Translations under genes and position numbers: made by a program
Origin: Vallitaleaceae bacterium 9-2
GTDB taxonomy: Bacteria; Bacillota; Clostridia; Lachnospirales; Vallitaleaceae
NCBI GenBank assembly: GCA_038396585.1
Contig: CP121691.1
Location: forward strand, 3,348,001-3,412,000
Length of the DNA stretch: 64,000 nt
Reading direction: 5' to 3'
In this document: one piece after another, positions 38,710-48,641 of the stretch
How the letters are laid out: every line of letters starts with the position of its first letter
How positions within the stretch are numbered: position 1 is the stretch's first letter
Notes under the pieces: model-generated
What the model was told of the DNA's origin: nothing
Seen by the model: the letters and a program-made list of their open reading frames with translations, nothing else
The model's database searches: none

Positions 38710-41628
38710 TTACCAAATATAAAGGTCATCGCCTTTTAATTTTAAAACCGCTTCGATAAAATAATAATCACCATAAATAATGGAGACATGGTTTTCTTTG
38801 TAATTATGATATGCATTATTACATTTTTGCACCAGCGAATCTTCGTTTTCGCTCCAATCCACTCTTTTTTCTTCCAGAGCTACAAGCATCTTCATCGCAG
38901 CTTCTTTATAGAGATTTTGTTCAAGTTCCGGAACCGATTTTGCCAATTCAAGTAAACCACAGGCTCCAATTGCCGCAGCTGTAGAATCTTCTCTTTCACA
39001 CTCTTGTGGCTGTCGAAAATCAACAGGGATTAGTCCACTTTCTGGAATATTTGCTATAAAATAATGGGCAATTCGTTTAGCAGTATCTAGATAGCGTTGT
39101 TCCTTGGTATGATTATAGCTCATCATAAATCCGTAAAGTGCCCACGTTTGACCTCTTGTCCAAGACGAACCGACTGCATAACCTTGCCCCCTATATACTT
39201 TACATTTTTCACCGGTATTTGGATCAAATTCGACGATATGTTCCGAGGAGCCATCGGGTCGAATAAAATTCTTAATTACTGTATCAGCATGGGCCATTGC
39301 TATATGTTTAAATCTAGGGTCTCCACTTTCCTCTGACGCCCAATAAAGTATAGGTATATTAAACATACAATCGATGATCGCCCAACCTCTTGTATCTGTT
39401 TCATCCGTTTTTAATCCGTTCCATGCCCTTATGAATCTCCCGTTCAAGTTAAATCTACCTGCCAAAAGATTTGCAGCATGCATTCCTCGGGTTTTTGAGT
39501 AAGGATTGCCTGTGATTTTATAGTTTGTTACTGCAGAAGGCAACCACATAAATCCTACATCGTGATGAAGGCCTTCATAGTCGAGAAAACATTGGTCTAA
39601 CCATTGTTCAGACATCTTAGCAATATCTGCATATTTGTCCTCTTTAGTTTCATGATACATTTGCCACATCATTCCCGCCCAAAATCCATTAGTCCACCAA
39701 CTAATGCCATCTGCATCATTGCCACTGGGATTATCTCTTCGATCTGTATGTTCACCGTTCACTGTTGTATAGGGAATTTTATTTTTTGATTTTTCACTCA
39801 CCCACGACATCTTTTTGACAATTTTATCTCTTGTTCTTAGCACCCATTCTTTTTCTTCCTGTGTCAGACTTATGTCTTCCTTTACTTGATTGACTTGTTC
39901 AATATGAACAAAGTAAGGCGACACAACATAGTCTTCACTTTTTGAAACAAATAATGGTTTAAGTAGGGTCTCTCCTTCTTCTAAGTCTACATTAAATTCA
40001 ATGTAAACATCCTCCTGATTCACCTCTGCTTGCAAGTGTTGTTCTTGGATGCCTATTGTCGCATGACCTATGTCTAGAGCAAGGCCTCCTGTATATAAGG
40101 GCCAATCCTTCTCATCAATATATTCTTTACAAAACTCAATATCATCTCCTTCAATGCCCGCTGTAATCGGTCTGTTTTGTTCTAAGGGCCATCGATAAAG
40201 GCGTATTCTATAGTGCGCCGACTCTTTTACATAGATTTCATAATGACCGGCTGCTAAATATCCTTCACGGATTAATTGCTGATTCCAGGCATTAATAGCC
40301 GAGGGAGTAACTAAGTCATGCCCCGTAATATAAGAGGGCAATGGTCCGATAACATGTGAGATAGACTCATTAAATTTAGGCGATACAAGTTTCCACCATT
40401 CTTCATAAGCTTCTCTTAATTCTTCAATGATTTCTGGATGTTGGGATGCCACATTATCCCGTTGTTCTCTGTCTTTATCTATATCATACAGTTCTTCTCC
40501 ATTAATTAATCGCCATTTTTGTGTACAGACTGCAGATTTTCTCCATTTTACAGGCTGTGTTAATCTTTGGGAATCTGTAACAATAGCTCGATCAGGCCAT
40601 TCATCTTCTTGGCCTAAAAGAAGCGACTTTAGACTTATGCCATGAAAAGATTTATTATCTGGAATATGAATATCACAAAGATCAAGCAAAGTAGGCATAA
40701 AATCAATATTTGCTGTCAAATGATTTAGGTCAACATTCTCTTTTATCCCCCCTTCTGGCCAACGAATAAAGAAAGGAACTCTATGTCCACCATCATAAGG
40801 GGACCCTTTCTTGCCACGCATGCCATTATTCCAACCACTAATAACAAACTCATTATCATCTACAGTAACGCCTCCACCTGATCCATTGTCTGTCATAAAA
40901 ACAAGAATAGTATTTTGCTCAAGATCTTTTTCTTTAAGCCAAGTACGTAGTTCACCTACATTTTCATCAATGTTTTCAATCATTCCATAGAAGCGGGCTC
41001 TTTGGTCATCAACTAAAGAACGATACGTATCTGCATAACGGTCTTCTACATTAAACGGACCATGTGGCGCATTAAGTGCAATATAACAAAAAAATGCTTC
41101 TTCTTTATTGCCCTCTATAAAATTTTTTGCCTCTTCAAAAAAGACATCTGTGCAATAGCCCTCATACTTATTTGGGACACCGTTTACGAAATACGTATCA
41201 TCAAAATAGTCATTCCCCCACCAATCAGATGTTTGACTAATTCCTCCTCCACCGTGAACAACTGCTGTATCAAAACCACGCTCATGAGGGCGATATGGTG
41301 ATGTGTCACCAAGATGCCATTTGCCAAATATGCCTGTATGATAGCCATTCTCCTTCAATGCAGATGCAAGTGTCCATTCATCTTTTCGCAAGAGCGAACG
41401 TCCACCTATCGTATGCCAGACCCCTGTACTATTAGCATAATGTCCTGTCATAAGCCCTGATCGAGTCGGAGCACAGGTCGGTCCCACATGAAAATTCGTG
41501 AGTCGTGTACTTTCGGATGCAAAGGCATCAATATTTGGGGTACGAACAATTGGATTTCCACCCCATCCCATATCTCCATAACCTTGGTCATCTGTTAAAA
41601 TAAAAATTATATTTGGCTTCCTGCTCAT
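38710..41628 (-). CDS. Bifunctional sulfatase - GH88 unsaturated uronyl hydrolase fusion
   Basis: 972 residues. Residues 1 to about 590 form a sulfatase: IIFILTDDQGYGDMG with metal aspartates 13-14, and GPTCAPTRSG with cysteine 52 in the CxPxR motif that must be changed to formylglycine. Residues about 600-970 form a GH88-type enzyme: NDADGISWWTNGFWAG, HHDVGFMW and GWAIIDCMFNIPILYWA, matching the two catalytic aspartate regions of unsaturated glucuronyl hydrolase. No signal peptide is seen, so it would be cytoplasmic. It probably desulfates and then cleaves unsaturated uronate-containing oligosaccharides made by lyases. The sulfatase-maturating enzyme is not in this window. It follows the GH52 gene by 33 bp. 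Confidence 0.93.
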   Translation of the reverse strand: MSRKPNIIFILTDDQGYGDMGWGGNPIVRTPNIDAFASESTRLTNFHVGPTCAPTRSGLMTGHYANSTGVWHTIGGRSLLRKDEWTLASALKENGYHTGIFGKWHLGDTSPYRPHERGFDTAVVHGGGGISQTSDWWGNDYFDDTYFVNGVPNKYEGYCTDVFFEEAKNFIEGNKEEAFFCYIALNAPHGPFNVEDRYADTYRSLVDDQRARFYGMIENIDENVGELRTWLKEKDLEQNTILVFMTDNGSGGGVTVDDNEFVISGWNNGMRGKKGSPYDGGHRVPFFIRWPEGGIKENVDLNHLTANIDFMPTLLDLCDIHIPDNKSFHGISLKSLLLGQEDEWPDRAIVTDSQRLTQPVKWRKSAVCTQKWRLINGEELYDIDKDREQRDNVASQHPEIIEELREAYEEWWKLVSPKFNESISHVIGPLPSYITGHDLVTPSAINAWNQQLIREGYLAAGHYEIYVKESAHYRIRLYRWPLEQNRPITAGIEGDDIEFCKEYIDEKDWPLYTGGLALDIGHATIGIQEQHLQAEVNQEDVYIEFNVDLEEGETLLKPLFVSKSEDYVVSPYFVHIEQVNQVKEDISLTQEEKEWVLRTRDKIVKKMSWVSEKSKNKIPYTTVNGEHTDRRDNPSGNDADGISWWTNGFWAGMMWQMYHETKEDKYADIAKMSEQWLDQCFLDYEGLHHDVGFMWLPSAVTNYKITGNPYSKTRGMHAANLLAGRFNLNGRFIRAWNGLKTDETDTRGWAIIDCMFNIPILYWASEESGDPRFKHIAMAHADTVIKNFIRPDGSSEHIVEFDPNTGEKCKVYRGQGYAVGSSWTRGQTWALYGFMMSYNHTKEQRYLDTAKRIAHYFIANIPESGLIPVDFRQPQECEREDSTAAAIGACGLLELAKSVPELEQNLYKEAAMKMLVALEEKRVDWSENEDSLVQKCNNAYHNYKENHVSIIYGDYYFIEAVLKLKGDDLYIW

Positions 41629-41661
41629 AATAACTCCTCTTTTCTATAAATTTATCACTTC

Positions 41662-43767
41662 TTATTCATCTAGCCAAAGAATGCTTGTAACACCTCTAGG
41701 ATAGTATTTACTTCCCACAGCAAGGCCTGACATCATCTGGTCACTCCAGCAATGATAGCTTTCAATCGGGTGTAACAGCCACTTTACATGGGCTTTATCT
41801 GCCCGAATTTTTCCTTCGTCTTCTTCTAATTTTAACACTTTTCGAGCCACAAATTGACATAAATATATTTTACTCAGCCAAGAATTATCACTTGTCGATG
41901 ATAATTTCCATCCACCATCTGCATACAAGCAAGTCCCTTCAACAAGAACTGTATGAAGATGCTTTTGCAATGCCTGTATCATAAGTCCATATTGACCTTC
42001 AGGGTCAAGAGCTTTGGGTGTTCCTGTATATAGGGGAAAAACCAAACCTTCAATAGCCGGTATAATTCTTGATCTATTCCCTTCTTCAAATATTGCCGGT
42101 ATATATCCTTCTTCGGTCATATTTTTTGCAATGGTATTAGCACAAAGAATGGCTTGATTTTTTGCCTCTTCTGCATATTTTAGCTCTTGTAGCTTCATCA
42201 ATATTTTTTCTAAAGCTACATAGGCCGCCCAAGATTTTGTTGCAAGGTACACGTTACCTCTCGCTTGTCCAAGAGACTCGTCTAGGCTATCATAAGTCGT
42301 TATCTCTGATCCGCCCATAACCCGGCTACTATCTAGACTCATAATACCATTTCTATTTTTAGCTTGTGGATGATCACGATTCATCATACTATTAAGGCAA
42401 TCGATAAAAACTTGACTCTGTTTATTCAACCACTGTACATCGTTTGTTTGTTCTACATAAACACTTGCACAACAAATCCAATTAACCAACTGTTCATGGG
42501 TCATATGGGAAAAACAGCTTGTTAATCCGAAGCGCTCATAAGCAGAATAGCCAGGTCGTGACAAACTGTTGCCAACTCCCATATCATGAGTAAAACTAAT
42601 GCCACCTTCATAAAGTTCACTATCTCCCGGAAAATTCACTTTATCCACATAACTATAACGTTTAACAAACATATTCAATTCGTTTTTTACTGTCCAAGGA
42701 TTCATTTTCATTTCAAAAAATAATTGGTCTACCATCAAGTCAAATGTATTCATCATACGATACTCACCTTCGTTGACAATCCAAAAAGGTTCCCCATCTA
42801 GTTCAAGAAATTCCGTACTTCCATAATAGCTTCTGATGGAATGTATCATCATAAACTTTTGGTCGTCCGATAAATGTTCACCTTGAATAAGCTTATTTGC
42901 ATTTTGACATTTTTGTCTTAATAGATCATAGTTTTCGAGCGCATATTCTCCTACAGCTTCTATATTTGAAAAGTACTTTCGATAATAATATTTTGTATCG
43001 AGAGGTGTGGTCACATAACCATCTCGATAAAAACATGCGACAAATTTAAAGGTCTTTTTTTCTCCCGGCATAATGTCCATAATCATAGCAGATACATTCC
43101 CTAGACCAAAAGCATAGTTTTCTTTTCTCGTTTCCGTCAAAAGTTTTTCAATGGTAAAATCATTGGCCGCTAAGACATTATCATCTTTGGTTAAAAGCGC
43201 CATTTGTCTGCCTTGTCCAACCCCTGTATATCTACGTCGAGCAACATCATTAAAATTTCTAAATTCTGCAATAGTATCACCACCACTAAACCCAAAAAAT
43301 GCTTGTCTTTTTTTTGCGTGTTTAGTATTATCAACTGTAATATCTATATATATTGCAGGAATAATCGACTGGATTAAGTCTGTTTCATTTCCGTCCTCCG
43401 GGTCTGGTACAGCTCTTACAGGCGAATAAATGCTAAAGGTTAAATCGCCTGCTTTCCAAGTATCTGTCCCTAATTGAAATTCTCGCTCTATCGCACTATC
43501 TTCAAAGTTTTTTAAGTGTATATCTTTTCGTGTCACATGACCATCCATATCATATCTAGCGGACTCGTCTTCAATGCCCTCGTAAAAGGGCAATGTTTCA
43601 TAAGAGCTATGGTCTGTCGACTCAAGCCCAATATATATATCTTGATCTGCCGGTTTGGCTAATTCTAATCCAAACCCACCTTTTCTTCCTTTATATCCTA
43701 ATGTAAAGCTTGCAAACGATCCAATCGGTGAATGATGTGCGTTATAAAATATCGTATTTTTTTTCAT
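41662..43767 (-). CDS. Beta-xylosidase, glycoside hydrolase family 52
   Basis: 701 residues, closely resembling the Geobacillus GH52 xylosidase over its whole length. The start FYNAHHSPIGSFASFTLGY is a family hallmark. The nucleophile glutamate is in WIVNEGEYRMMNTFD and the acid/base aspartate in TTYDSLDESLGQARGN; the ending KYYPRGVTSILWLDE is also conserved. No signal peptide, so it acts in the cytoplasm on short xylo-oligosaccharides. The family is small and mostly found in Bacilli and Clostridia. It overlaps the discoidin-like gene by 4 bp. Confidence 0.96.
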   Translation of the reverse strand: MKKNTIFYNAHHSPIGSFASFTLGYKGRKGGFGLELAKPADQDIYIGLESTDHSSYETLPFYEGIEDESARYDMDGHVTRKDIHLKNFEDSAIEREFQLGTDTWKAGDLTFSIYSPVRAVPDPEDGNETDLIQSIIPAIYIDITVDNTKHAKKRQAFFGFSGGDTIAEFRNFNDVARRRYTGVGQGRQMALLTKDDNVLAANDFTIEKLLTETRKENYAFGLGNVSAMIMDIMPGEKKTFKFVACFYRDGYVTTPLDTKYYYRKYFSNIEAVGEYALENYDLLRQKCQNANKLIQGEHLSDDQKFMMIHSIRSYYGSTEFLELDGEPFWIVNEGEYRMMNTFDLMVDQLFFEMKMNPWTVKNELNMFVKRYSYVDKVNFPGDSELYEGGISFTHDMGVGNSLSRPGYSAYERFGLTSCFSHMTHEQLVNWICCASVYVEQTNDVQWLNKQSQVFIDCLNSMMNRDHPQAKNRNGIMSLDSSRVMGGSEITTYDSLDESLGQARGNVYLATKSWAAYVALEKILMKLQELKYAEEAKNQAILCANTIAKNMTEEGYIPAIFEEGNRSRIIPAIEGLVFPLYTGTPKALDPEGQYGLMIQALQKHLHTVLVEGTCLYADGGWKLSSTSDNSWLSKIYLCQFVARKVLKLEEDEGKIRADKAHVKWLLHPIESYHCWSDQMMSGLAVGSKYYPRGVTSILWLDE

Positions 43768-44546
43768 CCCTCAACTCCATAAACTTCTATTTGTGTTAAA
43801 GCAGAAAAAGCAGCTGATACTTCTCGCTTAAGATTCTTCAACTTTATCCAACTTACTTTTTTTTCTTGAAAGGTAAAGCTTTGACCATCTTCTGATTTGA
43901 TCATTGTTATTGGCATATAACTTCCGTCTGAAAATTCAATGGTTGCCGATTCCCAATTTATGTCATGGTCATTCACATAATCTGCACGTAAATAAATCAC
44001 TATTTCATCAATGCAAACATTTCTTCCAAAATCTAAGGTAAATTCAAGATCATCTCGTAATCCGCCTCCCCATGACTGATAGGGCCAAGCCCCATGACCA
44101 TTTCTGTTTAGATGACCATCAATGGCATTTTTGGCTTCAAACCAAGGCTCATCTCTTGTTACCACATTCGCCGACGCATGAGGATAATAGCCAGTATCCC
44201 AACGTTTATCTAGGGCATTTAGGGCTAAATTCCTTCGATTTATTAAGCATTTTTCTTCGACTGACTTCATAGTAATTTGATGGCAATTTCCTTTAAAGGC
44301 TTCCGGATGATAGGCTCGTCTTTTAGGTCCTTCTGGAATCTGATAAACAATTCGGCCATTTGGCGTATATATTATGGAACTATTAAAGGTTGGATCTATA
44401 TCTATTTTTACAAAACTGTTTGCTTTTGTTTCAAAAATAAGAATATCCTCAAAACCATATTCTCTATTAACTACAAGTGTCACCTTGTCCTCACCTGTTT
44501 CTTGTTCAATTAAATTTCCTAGTCGATCAGTTAGCCTAATTTCCAC
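43764..44546 (-). CDS. Discoidin (F5/8 type C)-like carbohydrate-binding protein
   Basis: 260 residues from a GTG start at 44546 (AAAGGA upstream). The C-terminal half resembles a galactose-binding-like (F5/8 type C) domain: NLALNALDKRWDTGYYPHA, AKNAIDGHLNRNGHGAWPYQSWGGG and LEFTLDFGRNVCIDEIVIY. The N-terminal half is a beta-rich domain I do not recognise. With no signal peptide it may be a cytoplasmic accessory protein binding oligosaccharides. It is the first gene of the operon with GH52 and the sulfatase-GH88 fusion. Confidence 0.72.
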   Translation of the reverse strand: MEIRLTDRLGNLIEQETGEDKVTLVVNREYGFEDILIFETKANSFVKIDIDPTFNSSIIYTPNGRIVYQIPEGPKRRAYHPEAFKGNCHQITMKSVEEKCLINRRNLALNALDKRWDTGYYPHASANVVTRDEPWFEAKNAIDGHLNRNGHGAWPYQSWGGGLRDDLEFTLDFGRNVCIDEIVIYLRADYVNDHDINWESATIEFSDGSYMPITMIKSEDGQSFTFQEKKVSWIKLKNLKREVSAAFSALTQIEVYGVEG

Positions 44547-44696
44547 AATATTTTTCCTTTCTTTTCATATTTTATACATTTTATAAATTAGTATATAGAA
44601 TTTCATCAAGAATTTTGTTCAATAAATACAGTTTAATGTCGCTAAATCTTATATCTTTTATATATTTGTATTCTAATCTGATTTCCGAAGAATTTA

Positions 44697-44730
44697 TTAA
44701 AAAAAGAATCCCATATATCATGGAATTCTT
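44697..44730 (-). terminator. Terminator after the iron alcohol dehydrogenase gene
   Basis: An 11-bp stem (44704-44714 with 44720-44730, one mismatch) and a T-run at 44697-44705 on the minus strand. It closes the TTT transporter operon. The rest of the gap to 44547 is AT-rich and holds the likely promoter of the GH52 operon, not clearly placed. Confidence 0.8.
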
Positions 44731-44763
44731 CTTAATTGTAAAGGTTATATATTACTTTATCTT

Positions 44764-45948
44764 TTAACACATTTGATATATTTTAATAATATCTTCTTTT
44801 GTAATTGGTCTTGGACCGTTTGTTGCTCCTTCTTCATTTCCTGGGAACATTCGTACAACATCATCTGCCATTTTTTCGAATTGGTCTGTTGGAATATTTA
44901 CATCCGATAGTGTTAAATATGCATCTGTGGATTTTAACCATTCCACTACTTTAGTTGACAATAATTTTGCTGCCAGTTTATCATCTTTGACGGTCACTCC
45001 AAAACATCTTCTTGCCAACTTAGCCCATCTTGCAGGCATCACTTCAGCCATGTAATCTAGATATGGTGGAATGACAATTGTCATTCCTCTACCATGAGGC
45101 AAGTCATAAATTGCGCTTAAAGGCATTTCAATGGAATGCATTGGAATCGATCCTGTTCTACCCAGTGCCTGAAGTCCGGACCAACCAAAAATGGAACATA
45201 AAGCTAATTGTCCCCTTACTTCTGCATCTTCAAGGTTATTAATCACCTTATTAAAGTTATCCTTTAAGGTTAAAATAATCCCCTCTGTTATTCTGTCTGC
45301 AAATTCAGATTCATCTTTACTCGATAGATAATGTTCAATTAGGTGTGAAAAGATATCAACACAGCTGTCTTTTGTTATTGTTAATGGTACTGACTTAAGT
45401 AGCTCTGGATCAACAATTGCAACTTTTGGAAAACGATATTCAGATCTCGAAAAACTTTTTTCATTGGTTTCGGCATTGGTTAAAACACCACCTGCATTAC
45501 ATTCTGAACCAGAAGCTGATATCGTCGGAATAGCAATAATTGGATAAGCACCTGTGTACTCCCTTGGAACCCTACTTCCTAAAACAACATAATCCCAAGC
45601 CTTACCTCCAGAATACCCAGTTGCTGCGATATATTTTGCCCCGTCAATAACACTTCCTCCACCAAGCGCAATAACAAACTCACAGTTCTCCTTTTTAAAC
45701 ATATCAATTGCTTTATCAATAGTTTGAGCTCTCGGATTTGGCTCGATTCCAGTAAATGTAACGAATTCCACTCCCAAATCTCTTAATGAAGATTCTACTT
45801 TCTCAATGATTGGATCTAAAAAACCTCCTCTTGCATAAGTAGCAATCATTCCTTTTTTTCCATATTTTTTTGCTATTTGACCAATTTCATTAATTCTTCC
45901 TGATCCATATACTAATTCTGTCGGAAAGTTCCAATTAAAATTATTCAC
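44764..45948 (-). CDS. Iron-containing alcohol dehydrogenase (butanol-dehydrogenase-like)
   Basis: 394 residues of the iron-dependent ADH family. N-terminal start FPTELVYGSGRINEIG; NAD-binding GGGSVIDGAKYIA; IPTISASGSECN; metal histidines in DIFSHLIEHYLSS and MHSIEMPLSAIYDLPHGRGM. It reduces an aldehyde or oxidises an alcohol with NAD(P). As the last gene of a tricarboxylate-type transporter operon it may act on the imported compound, not on butanol. The substrate is not known. Confidence 0.93.
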   Translation of the reverse strand: MNNFNWNFPTELVYGSGRINEIGQIAKKYGKKGMIATYARGGFLDPIIEKVESSLRDLGVEFVTFTGIEPNPRAQTIDKAIDMFKKENCEFVIALGGGSVIDGAKYIAATGYSGGKAWDYVVLGSRVPREYTGAYPIIAIPTISASGSECNAGGVLTNAETNEKSFSRSEYRFPKVAIVDPELLKSVPLTITKDSCVDIFSHLIEHYLSSKDESEFADRITEGIILTLKDNFNKVINNLEDAEVRGQLALCSIFGWSGLQALGRTGSIPMHSIEMPLSAIYDLPHGRGMTIVIPPYLDYMAEVMPARWAKLARRCFGVTVKDDKLAAKLLSTKVVEWLKSTDAYLTLSDVNIPTDQFEKMADDVVRMFPGNEEGATNGPRPITKEDIIKIYQMC

Positions 45949-45977
45949 TTATAATTCCTCCTGTTTTATGTTTACGT

Positions 45978-46000
45978 ATATGCGTAGCTATTACGCATAT
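45978..46000 (-). other. Intercistronic hairpin between the second Bug gene and the alcohol dehydrogenase gene
   Basis: A perfect 9-bp stem ATATGCGTA/TACGCATAT with a 5-nt loop and no T-run. Together with the hairpin at 46027-46047 it may set mRNA stability in this part of the operon. Confidence 0.5.
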
Positions 46001-46026
46001 ATAGCTATATTTAATATACACTATCT

Positions 46027-46047
46027 AAACTGTTATTACAACAGTTT
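46027..46047 (-). other. Hairpin at the stop codon of the second Bug gene
   Basis: An 8-bp stem AAACTGTT/AACAGTTT with a 5-nt loop, overlapping the last codon, without a T-run. Confidence 0.45.
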
Positions 46048-47059
46048 ATTTTTTCAAAATAAGATTATCATTCATTTCATTATAAAACTGCAAATCTCGG
46101 TCCAGAAATTCAATAAATTCATCATGTTTTCTAAAGTCATAATTTAGCCTCAGTTGTGAGAGCATATCAATAAATTTTTCATCTTTTGCCGCATTGGAAA
46201 AACCTTCCATAAGTATACTTTTTATTTTAGGGTCTACACCTTTTGGTATTGCTAATCCTCGCCATGTATATATACTAAAATTATATCCTGACTCTTTAAA
46301 AGTTTTAATATGTGAGAAAGCCTCTAAACGTTCATCTGCTAATACCGTTAGAAGTTTCATTTCACCTCTTTCTAGATGTTCTGCAACTTCAGATGTACCA
46401 GCAATTACAATATCTAGAGAACCTCCTAACACATCTAAAACAGCTAAGGATGTACCATTATAAAATCTACTTTCAAATTTTATATTAGCTTCTCTTTCAA
46501 CACCTTTTGCAGCAAGGTCCCAATTACTGCCTTGTCCTGCGCTTCCTATTGTGTATGACTTATTTTCCTTATGAATGCTTTCAATCAGTTCTTCTATACT
46601 ATCATAAGGAAAGTTTTTAGAAACTACCATTAATCCTGGCTCTGTACTTAGTAAGATTAAGGGTTCTATATCTGTATAGGAAAAATCGAGCATTCCAAAA
46701 ACAGATAAAGAGTTAACCTCAGTAGTTATAAGGGTTACTGTATAACCATCATGTGCTGCAAACAAACCTTCCCTTAATCCTCTCGCTCCACTTTCACCTA
46801 GCTTATTAACAGCAGTAACTGGTTGATCAAAGTATTCATTTGCTGAAGCAATAAAAGCTCTTGCCACATTATCCGTTCCTCCACCTGGAGCGAATGGAAT
46901 AACAACCTGAATTGCTCTACTTGGAAACTCTTGATTTTGTTCAGGAGAATTAATGATTAAATCCACATCATGAACATTAGTTTTATGTGTACAACTTACA
47001 AGTCCTATGAAAGTTATAAATAAAATAAAAAGTAAACAAACTTTTTTTTCACCATTCAT
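46046..47059 (-). CDS. Second tripartite tricarboxylate transporter binding lipoprotein (Bug/TctC family)
   Basis: 337 residues with a lipoprotein signal (FIGLVSCTH, cysteine near residue 24). The mature protein has the Bug hallmarks IQVVIPFAPGGGTDNVARA, GSAGQGSNWDLAAKG and YTWRGLAIPKG. It is related to, but clearly different from, the tctC product at 49129. Two binding proteins in one operon would widen the substrate range of the single permease. The ATG at 47059 has AGGAG upstream. Confidence 0.88.
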   Translation of the reverse strand: MNGEKKVCLLFILFITFIGLVSCTHKTNVHDVDLIINSPEQNQEFPSRAIQVVIPFAPGGGTDNVARAFIASANEYFDQPVTAVNKLGESGARGLREGLFAAHDGYTVTLITTEVNSLSVFGMLDFSYTDIEPLILLSTEPGLMVVSKNFPYDSIEELIESIHKENKSYTIGSAGQGSNWDLAAKGVEREANIKFESRFYNGTSLAVLDVLGGSLDIVIAGTSEVAEHLERGEMKLLTVLADERLEAFSHIKTFKESGYNFSIYTWRGLAIPKGVDPKIKSILMEGFSNAAKDEKFIDMLSQLRLNYDFRKHDEFIEFLDRDLQFYNEMNDNLILKK

Positions 47060-47134
47060 CACGTTTCTCCTGTCATCATCAATTTATTTCTATCTTATCA
47101 AAAGCCTCCCTTCATGTAAAGCAATATAATATCA

Positions 47135-48631
47135 TTATATGCTTCGCTTTTGTTTTTCGTTCATTTTTTTCTGCTTAATTAATGCACTAACCAAAGACAG
47201 AATTGCAAGAACTAACAAAGCAATACTGATAGGTCTTGTGAATATAATCGCCCAACTTCCTTTTGAAATTAAAAGCGCTCTTCTCAAGTTACTCTCTGCC
47301 ATCGGTCCGAGAATCAGAGATAGGAGAATGGGAGAAACCGGAAAATCATATCTTTGCATAAAATAACCAATAACACCAAAAATGATGGCTACCCATAAAT
47401 CAAAGGCACTGTTACGCATTGAATATGCACCGACTAGTGATAATACAAATACAGTAGGAATCAGTATATTCTTATTTACAGTAATGACTTTTGCAAAAAA
47501 CTTAACTCCTAAAGTGCCAACAATAAACATAGCCACGTTTGCAAGCATCATAGCGGCAAATACACTGTATACAATATCTAGATGGTCACGATATAACAAC
47601 GGTCCGGGTTTTAATCCTTGCATTACAAAGGCTCCTAACAAAACTGCTGTCACAGCATCTCCAGGAACACCTAAAGATAATAAAGGAATCATGGCTCCTC
47701 CTGTACAGGCATTGTTAGATGCTTCTGCTGCAGCCACACCTTCTATCACACCTGTTCCAAATTTTTCAGGATGTTTTGAAGATCTTTTAGCTTCGCTATA
47801 ACCTACAAATGCTGCAATATCACTACCGGCCCCCGGTATGGAACCGATAAAGGTTCCAAGTACACTAGACTTAAGAATCACTTTCCAAGAAGCTTTAATA
47901 TCTGATTTACTTGGAAACAATTGTGTGATCTTGTTTTCGATTTTCTTTTGAGAAGCGATTGTCTCAACACCTTTGAACACTTCTGATAATGCAAAGAGAC
48001 CAATAAGTGTAGGAATAAAATTAGGTCCTTCATATAAGTCCATAACACCAAATGTAAATCGGGGGAATCCACTAATTGGGTCTAATCCCATTGTGGCAAT
48101 AATTAGTCCGAAAAAACCTGATATTATACCTTTAAGGATTGAGCCACCAGAAACAGAAATGATAATGCTTAATCCAAAAAGAGCAAGGGAAAAATACTCT
48201 GCCGGACTAAATTCAAGTGCAAGCTTAGATATCTGAGGTGATAAAAAAGTCATAATCAGCGCTCCAGTAAATCCTCCAATAAAAGAAGCCAAAGCCGACA
48301 TTCCCAGGGCTCTTCCCGCCTCTCCTCGGAGAGTCATAGGATATCCATCTAGAAGAGTCGCTGCCGCTGCAGGCGTTCCAGGCGTACGTATTAGGATTGC
48401 CGAAATAGATCCTCCATAAATAGCTCCACTAAAAATACCAAGTAACATAGCCATACTTTGATGAATCTCCATCCCAAAAGTAAAGGGTATCAGCAATGCA
48501 ATTCCCATTGTCGCTGTCAGTCCGGGTAATGAACCAACCATAATCCCACCGGTAACTCCTAAAAAAACCAACATCAATATTCCAGGTTGAAGTATACTGG
48601 CAAATCCTTCGAATAATAAATCAAAACTCAT
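47135..48631 (-). CDS. tctA: Tripartite tricarboxylate transporter large permease
   Basis: 498 residues, about 12 membrane helices, TctA family: GITGGIMVGSLPGLTATMG-like N terminus (reads LGVTGGIMVGSLPGLTATMG), the SAILIRTPGTPAAAATLLDG block, and IPGAGSDIAAFVGYSEAKR with EASNNACTGGAMIPLLSLG. It moves a carboxylate delivered by the Bug proteins, driven by an ion gradient. It lies 10 bp after tctB. Confidence 0.94.
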   Translation of the reverse strand: MSFDLLFEGFASILQPGILMLVFLGVTGGIMVGSLPGLTATMGIALLIPFTFGMEIHQSMAMLLGIFSGAIYGGSISAILIRTPGTPAAAATLLDGYPMTLRGEAGRALGMSALASFIGGFTGALIMTFLSPQISKLALEFSPAEYFSLALFGLSIIISVSGGSILKGIISGFFGLIIATMGLDPISGFPRFTFGVMDLYEGPNFIPTLIGLFALSEVFKGVETIASQKKIENKITQLFPSKSDIKASWKVILKSSVLGTFIGSIPGAGSDIAAFVGYSEAKRSSKHPEKFGTGVIEGVAAAEASNNACTGGAMIPLLSLGVPGDAVTAVLLGAFVMQGLKPGPLLYRDHLDIVYSVFAAMMLANVAMFIVGTLGVKFFAKVITVNKNILIPTVFVLSLVGAYSMRNSAFDLWVAIIFGVIGYFMQRYDFPVSPILLSLILGPMAESNLRRALLISKGSWAIIFTRPISIALLVLAILSLVSALIKQKKMNEKQKRSI

Positions 48632-48641
48632 TTTACTCCTC

